Of a DNA stretch of 64,000 bases, positions 39,131 to 50,579 are shown one piece after another. The translations under genes and the position numbers were made by a program. The DNA comes from Prosapia bicincta (taxonomy: Eukaryota > Arthropoda > Insecta > Hemiptera > Cercopidae). The stretch is from assembly GCA_036971475.1 (NCBI GenBank), contig JBAIZL010000001.1, positions 112,183,850-112,247,849 of the forward strand, read 5' to 3'. Below the pieces are notes generated by a model that worked only from the letters and a program-made list of their open reading frames with translations, searched no databases and had not been told where the DNA came from. Each line of letters begins with the position of its first letter. The first letter of the stretch is position 1.

Positions 39131-41600
39131 CCCTTCAGAAGGCCCACTCATCCAGAGGTTCCTGAACAGAACAGAAGTAATGGCATTTTCGGACATAACC
39201 TAGAAATTTATAAGCTTCCAGCATTCAAAATTTTAAGATATCAAGGCCGGTACCAAATTTATTCAACTCAGCTAAAGAAGAAGTCAGAAGCGAATATTTA
39301 CGTATTTCAAATGAGTAAAAGTTAATATCATTTTTGTTTAAGTGCGCTGATTTGCAAGAGCGATGTGTTAAGTGTTTAGTGATTCCAAAAGCCATGGGCA
39401 ATGCTTAATATGTTTTAAAGTGTTTTAAAAATAAGTAATGTGCACAAGCAGGTACGTTTTATAATAATAATAAAGAAAATGTATTTTAATGTTAACTAAG
39501 TTGAAGAATTTTAGTTGATAAACGGTTAACGCATGAACGGTAGAAATTGTCCCTCGAATATTCATTTCTAAAAATTTAATTGGAAATCTTAAGTTACTAT
39601 CTTCTCGATAAATATAATTTTAAAGGTTAATAAGTAAGTAAAATGTATGGAATAATTAGCAGTAATTAAAAGTAAATTACTCGACACATTGCTGTCTTTT
39701 GTAATTTGTCACTGATTAATAAATTGTATGACTTTGTATTTTAAAAATTTAAATTCTTATTTCACAAGTAAACTAGAACGTAACAAACTTTCAATTTTCA
39801 TTTCAAGTAACCTAGTTTTATCTTCCGAAGATATCAGAAGATCGTTTACAGAAAGACATTATTATGCCTGGCTGGAAACGGAGAACTAGATAGAGCCCTG
39901 GGTAAGTAAGGTAATTAATTTGTTAATTAGTAATTAACACACATTTTTAATAAAGCCCTGATAAATACTTACCCAAGGAAAAAGGCTCATGTGTTGCAAG
40001 TTTAATATATAAAGTGTCTTGGTATTTATTTTTAAATCAATTTAACGTTTTGAGAAGAGCTAATTCTTCTGCATGTTAGGTTGTATGCAAACCGAAAAAT
40101 GTTTAAGGAGTCTAATTTATCATAAATCATTTTTCCATTATTGTTACTATTAAAAATATGTTTATAGGATAAAAATAATAGTATGAATACCATCAATTTA
40201 ATATAAAACTCGTTTAGAATATCAGTGGGGTTACTTCATTCCTATAATAAATAGTTATAACTATTTTTGTTAATATTTGGTAGTAGCAAATACAATAACC
40301 ACATATTTTCCAACACTAAACGCTTTTTAGAAGCAAACCATTTATCTGAAGTTCAGAAAACGTTTTGAGACGTGTTACATTCTGCGACATATTAAAGTTA
40401 TGACCGTTGAAAGATAAAGTAATATGTGTGGTAAAAGAAAAATACTTAGCTACAGGTCCTGAGAGAAGTAAGAATTAGCTTGTGAGAGTCTAAGAATTTA
40501 ACTTGCTACTATATTTTACTCTCTATATTGGCTGAATTTTAGGGAATTTAAAAAGTAATTAAATTCAGCATAAAAACAGTTCCTACTAAACTAATAAAAC
40601 TCACAAAAATTTAAAAATTCCGTATTTTTTCACATTTTACATAATTTATTGACTGTATAGTAGGTAAATATATATATAATATTCATTCTAACATTTTGGA
40701 AGCAATAATCCACTTTAGAAAAATCTGGACTACTACTTTACAACTTTACTATTACAGTTTTTAATACACTATGAACAAGTCATAATTTTCATGTTGTGTG
40801 GAATGTACTTGAAACTGTGAACGTATTCAGAGTAATTGTTTTAGAAACTAGTCAATTTTCCTTTAGGTAGTTGGTTTCAGAAATATTATTTTTACCCTAA
40901 GAACGTATAGTGTTTGATATATTGTGAGCACTGTAAAGTACTTAAACAAATTGCTACAATACATCTTTAGGTAGTGTAACAATGTTACCCTCGATTTCGT
41001 TCGGCGCTTGTACAAATTGCTAATTTGTAATAATTCACAGAAACAAATGTCTGTAGAGTAAACGCTACTTGTCTTGCATCTCCTCGTTTTTCATCTAGCT
41101 CTTGCTATTTACTATTATTATTATTATTAATATTATAAAAGAAAATAGATAAAAACATTTGTAGATAATTGCTTACATTATTATTTTACAAATAAGTCAT
41201 AATGAAAAATTTGAATTTGTAATAAAATATAAATACTTTATCACAAATACAATAATCATATTGTATTACGATTATTGAATAATGTACCAAATCACTTGTA
41301 TAGTAACTGAAATTTAACTGAGATTGATAGGCAATTTTAATAACGAAAAACTTCATTGACAATATGAAACATATTTTCCTGTACCATCCCATCTTGATCA
41401 AACCATTATTATGTTCAATTTGTTTCTTGCTATTTTTCGATATTAAACACGTGTGCTCAGTCCTTATAACCCCCTCCTTAAATAGTCTACCTACAGGATG
41501 GCCCTCTACACGTCACTTGTCCCATGACCTTTAGCTACATCCCCCGAGAAATAGAATAAGTTCGTGACTTAAGTACTTATAATATTATCTGTTCATCGAG
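39131..41600. other. Anonymous AT-rich sequence
   Basis: Nothing beyond the candidate splice sites noted near 39452 and 39902. The minus frame at 41186-41401 is composition-driven. Confidence 0.45.
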
Positions 41601-41611
41601 ATTTATACATT

Positions 41612-41614
<3 letters not shown>

Positions 41615-41676
<62 letters not shown>
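41615..41676. repeat. (TA)n microsatellite left of a foldback
   Basis: GTGTGTGT leading into about 30 TA units, ending at the left arm of an inverted repeat. Confidence 0.95.
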
Positions 41677-41679
<3 letters not shown>

Positions 41680-41761
41680 AAAACAACACAGGTTATTCAA
41701 ATACAAGAATATTTATTAACCTGTATGTAATATGTATTTGAATAACCTGTGTTGTTTTAAA
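41677..41761. repeat. Perfect 28-bp inverted repeat between TA tracts
   Basis: Left arm 41677-41704 and right arm 41734-41761 are exact reverse complements (core ACAACACAGGTTATTCAAAT), separated by 29 bases. TA tracts lie on both sides (41615-41676 and 41784-41804), and the 132-bp satellite begins about 60 bases further on. Confidence 0.9.
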
Positions 41762-41783
41762 TTATTAAACAAGAAAACGTATT

Positions 41784-41804
41784 TTATATATATATATATA
41801 TATA
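41784..41804. repeat. (TA)n microsatellite
   Basis: About ten TA units between the foldback and the satellite array. Confidence 0.9.
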
Positions 41805-41822
41805 TAGGCGGTAAGATTCCTA

Positions 41823-44800
41823 TGAAAATTAAGGGCGTTACATTAAGGTGGATATATTCGTATACACATTAAGGAAACTATAATTACTTATACACATTAT
41901 CAGGGCTGCATTCATATACACATTAGAGATTATACATTCGTTTTTATATTAAGGAGACTTCATTCAGTCACATATTAAGGTGGTTATATTCGTATACACA
42001 TTAGGGAAACTATAATTACTTATACACATTATCAGGCCTGCATTCGTATACGCATTAGAGATTATACATTCGTTTATATATTAAGGAGACTTCATTCAGT
42101 CACATATTAAGGTGGTTATATTCGTATACACATTAAGGAAACTATAATTACTTATACACATTATCAGGGCTGCATTCATATACACATTAGAGATTATACA
42201 TTCGTTTTTGTATTAAGGAGACTTCATTCAGTCACATATTAAGGTGGTTATATTCGTATACACATTAAGGAAACTATAATTACTTATACACATTATCAGG
42301 GCTGCATTCATATACACATTAGAGATTATACATTCGTTTTTGTATTAAGGAGACTTCATTCAGTCACATATTAAGGTGGTTATATTCGTATACACATTAA
42401 GGAAACTATAATTACTTATACACATTATCAGGGCTGCATTCGTATAGCATTAGAGGTTATACATTCGTTTATATATTAAGGAGACTTCATTCAGTCACAT
42501 ATTAAGGTGGATATGTTCGTATACACATTAAGGAAACTATAATTACTTATACACATTATCAGGGCTGCATTCGTATACGCATTGGAGATTATACATTCGT
42601 TTATATATTAAGGAGACTTCATTCAGTCACATATTAAGGTGGTTATATTCGTATACACATTAAGGAAACTATAATTACTTATACACATTATCAGGGCTGC
42701 ATTCATATACACATTAGGGATTATAAATTCGTTTATATATTAAGGAGACTTCATTCAGTCACATATTAAGGTGGTTATATTCGTATACACATTAAGGAAA
42801 CTATAATTACTTATACACATCATCAGGGCTGCATTCATATACACATTAGGGATTATACATTCGTTTATATATTAAGGAGACTTCATACAGTCACATATTA
42901 AGGTGGTTATATTCGTATACACATTAAGGAAACTATAATTACTTATACACATTATCAGGGCTGCATTCATATACACATTAGAGATTATACATTCGTTTTT
43001 ATATTAAGGAGACTTCATTCAGTCACATATTAAGGTGGTTATATTCGTATACACATTAAGGAAACTATAATTACTTATACACATTATCAGGGCTGCATTC
43101 ATATACACTTTAGAGATTATACATTCGTTTTTATATTAAGGAGACTTCATTCAGTCACATATTAAGGTGGTTATATTCGTATACACATTAAGGAAACTAT
43201 AATTACTTATACACATTATCAGGGCTGCATTCATATACACTTTAGAGATTATACATTCGTTTTTATATTAAGGAGACTTCATTCAGTCACATATTAAGGT
43301 GGTTATATTCGTATACACATTAAGGAAACTATAATTACTTATACACATTATCAGGGCTGCATTCGTATACGCATTAGAGATTATACATTCGTTTATATAT
43401 TAAGGAGACTTCATTCAGTCACATATTAAGGTGGTTATATTCGTATACACATTAAGGAAACTATAATTACTTATACACATTATCAGGGCTGCATTCATAT
43501 ACACATTAGAGATTATACATTCGTTTTTGTATTAGGGAGACTTCATTCTGTCACATATTAAGGTGGTTATATTCGTATACACATTATGGAAACTATAATT
43601 ACTTATACACATTATCAGGGCTGCATTCATATACACATTAGGGATTATACATTCGTTTATATATTAAGGAGACTTCATTCAGTCACATATTAAGGTGGAT
43701 ATGTTCGTATACACATTAAGGAAACTATAATTACTTATACACATTATCAGGGCTGCATTCGTATACGCATTGGAGATTATACATTCGTTTATATATTAAG
43801 GAGACTTCATTCAGTCACATATTAAGGTGGTTATATTCGTATACACATTAAGGAAACTATAATTACTTATACACATTATCAGGGCTGCATTCATATACAC
43901 ATTAGGGATTATAAATTCGTTTATATATTAAGGAGACTTCATTCAGTCACATATTAAGGTGGTTATATTCGTATACACATTAAGGAAACTATAATTACTT
44001 ATACACATCATCAGGGCTGCATTCATATACACATTAGGGATTATACATTCGTTTATATATTAAGGAGACTTCATACAGTCACATATTAAGGTGGTTATAT
44101 TCGTATACACATTAAGGAAACTATAATTACTTATACACATTATCAGGGCTGCATTCGTATACGCATTAGAGATTATACATTCGTTTATATATTAAGGAGA
44201 CTTCATTCAGTCACATATTAAGGTGGTTATATTCGTATACACATTAAGGAAACTATAATTACTTATACACATTATCAGGGCTGCATTCATATACACATTA
44301 GTGATTATACATTTGCTTATATATTAAGGAGACTTCATTCAGTCACATATTAAGGTGGTTATATTCGTATACACATTAAGGAAACTATAATTACTTATAC
44401 ACATTATCAGGGCTGCATTCGTATACGCATTAGAGATTATACATTCGTTTATATATTAAGGAGACTTCATTCAGTCACATATTAAGGTGGTTATATTCGT
44501 ATACACATTAAGGAAACTATAATTACTTATACACATTATCAGGGCTGCATTCATATACACATTAGGGATTATACATACGTTTATATATTAAGGAGACTTC
44601 ATTCAGTCACATATTAAGGTGGTTATATTCGTATACACATTAAGGAAACTATAATTACTTATACACATTATCAGGGCTGCATTCGTATACGCATTAGAGA
44701 TTATACATTCGTTTATATATTATGGAGACTTCATTCAGTCACATATTAAGGTGGTTATATTCGTATACACATTAAGGAAACTATAATTACTTATACACAT

Positions 44801-45026
44801 TATCAGGGCTGCATTCATATACACATTAGAGATTATACATTCGTTTATATATTAAGGAGACTTCATTCAGTCACATATTAAGGTGGTTATATTCGTATAC
44901 ACATTAAGGAAACTATAATTACTTATACACATTATCAGGGCTGCATTCATACACACATTAGAGATTATACATTTGTTTATATATTAAGGAGACTTCATTC
45001 AGTCACATATTAAGGTGGTTATATTC
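41823..45026. repeat. 132-bp satellite array, 24 units, composed of five 26-27 bp sub-units
   Basis: AAGGTGG landmarks recur at 41845, 41977, 42109, 42241, 42373 and so on to 45012, a 132-bp period with one 131-bp unit. Each unit divides into five related segments starting ATTC or ATTA and containing ACATTA or ATATTA-AGG about 10 bases in: lengths 27, 27, 26, 26 and 26. The sub-units differ from each other more than the units do, so the array is a higher-order repeat of an older 26-bp satellite. No coding potential. Confidence 0.97.
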
Positions 45027-45267
45027 GAAACTATCCTTAGGGACAAATTCCCTATCCACATTATGAGGAATACATTCATATTCACATTAGGGACTATTCA
45101 TTCGTTTACATACTATAAAGACTACATTCATTCACACATTAAGAGACTTACATTCGTGTATTCTTTAAGGGAGATAAATTCGAATACATATTGAAGGCTC
45201 TATATTGGCATACACATAATGGAGTTACATACACTTTAAGAGGGATACATTCGAGTGTATATTTAAC
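45027..45267. repeat. Degenerate 26-bp monomers flanking the satellite
   Basis: Right of the last 132-bp unit, diverged segments continue at about 26-bp spacing (ATTCATATTCACATTAGGG, ATTCATTCACACATTAAGAG, ATTCGAATACATATTGAAGG) but without the five-unit order. They decay into unique sequence after about 45267. Confidence 0.8.
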
Positions 45268-46419
45268 TGTCCTAAATTCTCTTCTCACTATTTTTTAACA
45301 TGTTTTATAATTATCTTTAATAAAATCAAGTTAAATACCCAAGACATGTAGTTTTATAATTTAGGTGATGCTTTCTATAAAAACTTTAAGTCTATTGTTT
45401 TTTTACGAAATAGAGTACTAAGTTATAACATGGCTTTAATACAACATAGCTACAAAGTATACACTTCGTATGGATTTGGTTTTAGAAAAAACTAAAATAA
45501 TGTTTACAATGCATGAGACAAACAATTGAGAGCGTTCTCCTTGATCCGTCCAGCAATGCAAAGACCTATACGAAAATGGAGATAAGCTTACCAAGGTGGT
45601 ATATCTTAAGAAAGGTTACTTTGTTTTTATACAACCAACTCTATCTAACGCCGATCTTTGTAATAATACTAAAATGTTTTAGCACCGAGTGGTCTGTATA
45701 TTAAAAAAACCGTTATTTTAGAAAGTTTAATATGCATTGGGATATAAAGTTATTTTATTTTTTTTTATTTTAAATATTGGGGCTTACTTTTTGGGTTTTC
45801 TTAACATAAATACGTTTTCCGTATTCCCGAAGCCTATATCTACTCCCACATTTATCATTTTACCAATATCGATTACATTCCTATTATATATAATAGAATA
45901 ATTTGTCCTTCCAGGCTTAGATTTCAGTTACTGAAACTATATTTTACTCAGCTATATTTTGTTACTAACTATTTTGTTTTGTGTTAATATTAAAAACAGC
46001 TAATTGAAATAATTCGAATGCTAAAGGTTATCAAATGAAGTACTATACGCTTTGATTGAATGCTTTCGTCAATCAACGTGAGGAAAATCTGAAGTCGTTG
46101 GAACCATTATAAACAACCTACAAAGGAAAGTTGGAGACAAGTAAAACAGAAATTAGACTTAATTGAGAATTAATTGAATTTATAGAAAATTTTAAATTAT
46201 AGAAAATGCCATCCGTTTGTATTCAGTCATTTGTACTAGAATTTGACAAAGAGAAATATATTTAATGTAAAACTTTATCAAAGTGATATTTCACTTCAAG
46301 ATTCCTGTGTGCATAAATATTCAAATTAGGTTTCCAGTTAATTTAAGGATTTATGATTTTATTCTTTGTTTCCTGGTCAGACATATTTTCTTTCAAATTC
46401 CTCTGCAGTCCGTCTAAAT

Positions 46420-47000
46420 TACTTTAAATTTGTTTTTAATTGAGTACTAATAATAGCAAAGCACGTGCAATAATAATTTTATAAAAACTAATTACTAATT
46501 AATTTTAAAAAATGAATCTATGCATTTTATTGAGCACAGTTGTTACAATATATTACAATACAAGTTTCGTAGACAACCCAAATACCAGATAAGTAATAAA
46601 AAATAGCTAATAATAGTTACCTAAGACTACACCCTTATGTTGACCAAAATTTCTAACTTGTATCATCAGTTAATTTTGATTGTTTTTGTGTTATTGTGAT
46701 TGTTTCCAATATTTTTATTGAAATTAAATGGAAATAAAACATTATCTCATGTCAAAGTTGAAGAGCAAGACCATTTTCCTTTCTAAAATAAATACAGAAA
46801 TGTTTGTTAAATCTGCATTTTTAAGTAGTATCCAAATAGTTATCGCAATTTTTTTAATTTACTCATTTTCTGGTGAGAGATATTGTCTTCTAGAGTTCTC
46901 TGCAACACACTTAACGAAGTCCTATTACTTTAAATTTATGTTTTTAATTAAGGACTGTAAATAGCAAAGTACGAGGAATAATAAGACGCTTTTTAACTCC
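46420..47000 (+). repeat. Diverged direct repeat about 510 bases apart
   Basis: ATTACTTTAAATTTGTTTTT with AATAGCAAAGCACG at 46420-46465 matches ATTACTTTAAATTTATGTTT with AATAGCAAAGTACG at 46924-46972, including the following AATAATAA. Old local duplication or two copies of an element. Confidence 0.6.
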
Positions 47001-48379
47001 TTCTAATTGTTCAGAGCTAATTAATTCAAAAATAAAGTCCGTAACTGACAAGGTTCGCTGCAGATAAAATTATTCAGTTTGCTTAGAAACTTGTTTAATT
47101 AACTAACAGTTTTGTTACAAGCATTGTTTCCTTCCACAGGTAAACTATTTACTTTACTGATTCTAAATTGTTGGCGACTTTGATTCAAATTGCAATATCA
47201 TGAATCCCCTTTGTATTAACTTTTACTCTCTCGTTAAATCTAATCTAAAACCTAGTTTTATCTGTGCATTTTCGTCTGCACCCCTGTATAGTGATCAAAA
47301 TGGATTGTAGGGAGCAAATGCCAAAAGAAATAAGTAATTAGCATTAAGAGTTACAACTTAAATAATAAAGTTGGTTAATTTTCTGGAGAAACAACAAGAA
47401 TTAATTTACTTCATTAAAAAAGTATTTTATAATTTGAAAACAATAATTTTGCTTAGGGTTACCTATTTAAATAAAAATGACTATTTAATATAAATGACTT
47501 GATTTTTCGTAATATTCATTATTTAATTTTATTATTAAACGTAGTTATAGTAACGTAGAAAAATAAGTTTACTTTAGGTAAAGTAAGTTTATGTAATTCA
47601 TTACTTAGCAAAGTAAATAATTAACTACAAGGTAGGCCTACATTTTATTTTACTTTCAATTTTTATTTTATAACTGTATTTCATGAGATCCTCTTGTTGT
47701 TTAATGTTGGCCCTCCGAATAGACTTGTATCCTAAACTCAAGAAATTCAACAAATTTCACAAAGATTGGTTTATATTGGTTCGACGAGGCATTTATACGG
47801 GGGCTGTTCTATTTACCTTTTTAACCACCCTCTAAAAATCTGCAGTTCAATAAACCCGTATTGAATATATCGGTTTTTTTATTTTTCAACATATACTTAA
47901 AGTAACCACTTGAATCAACTAAGGGATGATGTTTTACTGCAATAAATAAAACCTCTTGGCTACAAATAAAACATTTAATTTAAATGGATTAGTACATATT
48001 GATGTAAAGTAATCCCCTTCGCAGTATACTATAAAAAACCGAGGATCCTCCTCTGAAGTTAATAGTACTCTAGACTCTCAGTTTTATGGTTACATAAGTT
48101 CTGTCCAAATGCTTTTACCATAATTTTAAAATCTTGGTGATGAATCTACAAATGAAAACGGTATTTAAACACTTACCTAACCTGAAATAACTGTTACAAA
48201 AATTAAAACCTAATTTTAAAATTACATTTAAACTGTTACACTGCTAATAGTAGTTTTACAGGATAGATACATAGCAAAGAGACCGGATGATGACAAGTTG
48301 ATAATGGTTTCCTAAAAGTTTATTTTTTAACTCCTTTGTTAAAAAATTTACACAAAGCTTTTTAGCCCCTCTAAAACAT

Positions 48380-48560
48380 CGCAACTGCTAGCAGAAGACG
48401 CTCCTGAAACAGCTGTCAAATCTAGTTCTTAGAACTACGTCATTGCCCAATTGATTCCAATAATATTTTGTATCCATGCTTAGAAATATTAAACCAGTTA
48501 ACCGACGTCATCTAGTAGCCCACGTACTTCATACGTCACTCTAATAAACTTTGGCCATGC
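48380..48560 (+). repeat. Diverged dispersed repeat, copy 2
   Basis: Counterpart of 36880-37090; shares CAAATCTAGTTC, GTCATT, TATCCATGCT/ACT and CGTCACTCTA in the same order and orientation. Confidence 0.55.
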
Positions 48561-50473
48561 AATTGTACCGCCCTACAGATGTTTGTTGGTTTTTCTCTCT
48601 TTATGTATTCACCCCTCGCTTTAATATTTAATCACGTTTTTCTTCTCTTACTCATTTCAACACGTGACACCCAAGTGTATTTTCTCTTACCACATTTTTA
48701 TTAATTAATTACTATTACGTCTTAATTACATGTTCACATTATTTATTATTTCATCGATCTATTTACCGACGTATTAAAATTATACGACTGTTTAAATTCT
48801 TTGATTCGTACGTATTTAAATCAATAAGCAGCAATTTCTCTTGTTCTCCGTGTTACTCAAACCTTCCCTGTCATAAATGCAGGTGAACTTTTAAATAATA
48901 ACAGTTACTTTGAAAGTTCTTAGCATTATAGATTCTTTATAAGGTAACAATTGGATTGCATCACTTCTCATCTTGCGATAATATGTGTTTATACGCGCCT
49001 ACAAATTATCGTCCTATCAGGACTAATTTCTTATAAAATTTAAAATTATTTCTTGTATTTTTGTGTCTGTATGTGTGTCCATAAAGTATATTGATCTCAC
49101 AAACCAGGCTCCAAATTAAATTATATGAAACAACTGTATGTTTTTATAAAAACGAATCGCCATAACAATAAATAACAGAATCCACGATACCATCAATAGA
49201 AATGACACATTATTTAGCAGTTTATTATTTTCCCTAACGCTGCATACATCGAGCGGGGACGGGTATGCTTTCACCCAAGAATATACCAATAAATCAGGAG
49301 CAACAGCAGGTGATTCGCTTAAAATGAACCATAGAACTGAAATAAATCTGCTGAAGTTGATTTATAAAGGAAGGTTTTTTCGAATTGGATTTCAGCAAAA
49401 TACATGTAAGCTTTCGGATTGGTATAGAAATCCTTTATACACAGCGAGCGATGGACTTTATAGACAATCTGGCCAGTGGTATGATTGCAACGGTTAATCT
49501 TTGCAATCGCGTTCGATATAGCATTTGGAAATGCAAATTTATAGAATAGATGTAATTAATTGTAAGCAAGTAAACTGTTTAAAACACAAGTTATATCTAC
49601 ATCGAACACTTACTTATCTAAATAAATAATAATCACAGTTTGGATATTAATATCAAGATATGGTACTAATTTTACTGAAAAAAGATTCTCTCTAGTTGAA
49701 GATATTTTTAAAATTTAAATTTTGCAATGCTCTGGTAGATTTAAAAACTTTTAACTTCCCAATGGTTGAATATTACCTAAATATTTATATTATAAATAAT
49801 TCTTAATTCATTAATTTACTGAAAATAAGGATAATATAAATACTTGTTACTTTATCTAAACTAAATACATTTTATGAATAGTCTTGGATTTTGTTATGTT
49901 TATTAACAACGTTCAGGAAATGTAAATAACATCACGAAGACAATGATAGGCACTAGGTTATGGTGAATATTGGTAGAATATAGGTGGGAACATACCACCC
50001 CTCCTAGAGGACAAGGGAAATCACGGAACCTTAATTATTAGTCCTATTGCACTGGCAAATACATTTCTTATATTTTTCTCTACTTAGGTATTTTCTTTTA
50101 CGCTTCAACTTTTTCGTTCTTCTTGTGAATAATTTTTTTGTTCAAAGTGAACTTGTACTCATTAATTAATACAATTAATACTCCTTAACAGTGTTATAGG
50201 TCTTCCTAAGGTTTACCTTGTTTGTATTATATGTTCACCACTGATACCTTTTGTAATCTGTAGGGGATTTATACAATCTTATATTGTTTCAACAACATAT
50301 GGTGTTGAGTCCGATTTATTATTAGCTAATAGTAACCATAGCGCTATAACAGCTGTTCTACCACATAATTTAAAACATAATATCAGCTGTTTTATGAACT
50401 CAAGATAACACTTAATCCAAGTGGGACTAAATAATAATAATAAAAATATATAAATAAATAAATATATAAATAA

Positions 50474-50502
50474 TTCTTGTATTTGTATTTTGACTTAGTT
50501 CT

Positions 50503-50504
<2 letters not shown>
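50474..50504 (+). mobile_element. Short fragment of the Penelope-like terminal repeat
   Basis: TTCTTGTATTTGTATTTTG then ACTTAGTTCTTT runs straight into (TA)n. It is the outermost part of the terminal sequence found at 54748-54960 and 61628-61735, in the orientation of the right arm of the palindrome. Confidence 0.75.

Positions 50505-50506
<2 letters not shown>

Positions 50507-50551
<45 letters not shown>
50507..50551. repeat. (TA)n microsatellite
   Basis: About 22 TA units bounded left by the Penelope-like terminal fragment and right by a copy of the GTGTGAACTAA motif. Confidence 0.95.
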
Positions 50552-50554
<3 letters not shown>

Positions 50555-50579
50555 TGAACTAATAAAAGGAATTGAAAAA

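Larger units (their letters stand above)
45268..50506. other. Anonymous AT-rich sequence with two diverged repeats
   Basis: Holds a diverged direct repeat (46420-46520 with 46920-47000) and the right copy of the dispersed repeat at 48380-48560. The 63- and 78-codon plus frames at 45513 and 46728 show nothing recognisable. A 57-codon plus frame at 49324-49497 (ending SGQWYDCNG) is coding-like in composition but isolated. Confidence 0.45.

Noticed and set aside
41823..45026. CRISPR array
   Set aside because: The 132-bp repeat has no unique spacers; sub-units are all mutually related, and the context is eukaryotic.
49324..49497. 57-codon plus frame ending in a Trp/Cys-rich stretch
   Set aside because: Isolated, no recognisable family and stops in all frames around it; chance cannot be excluded.
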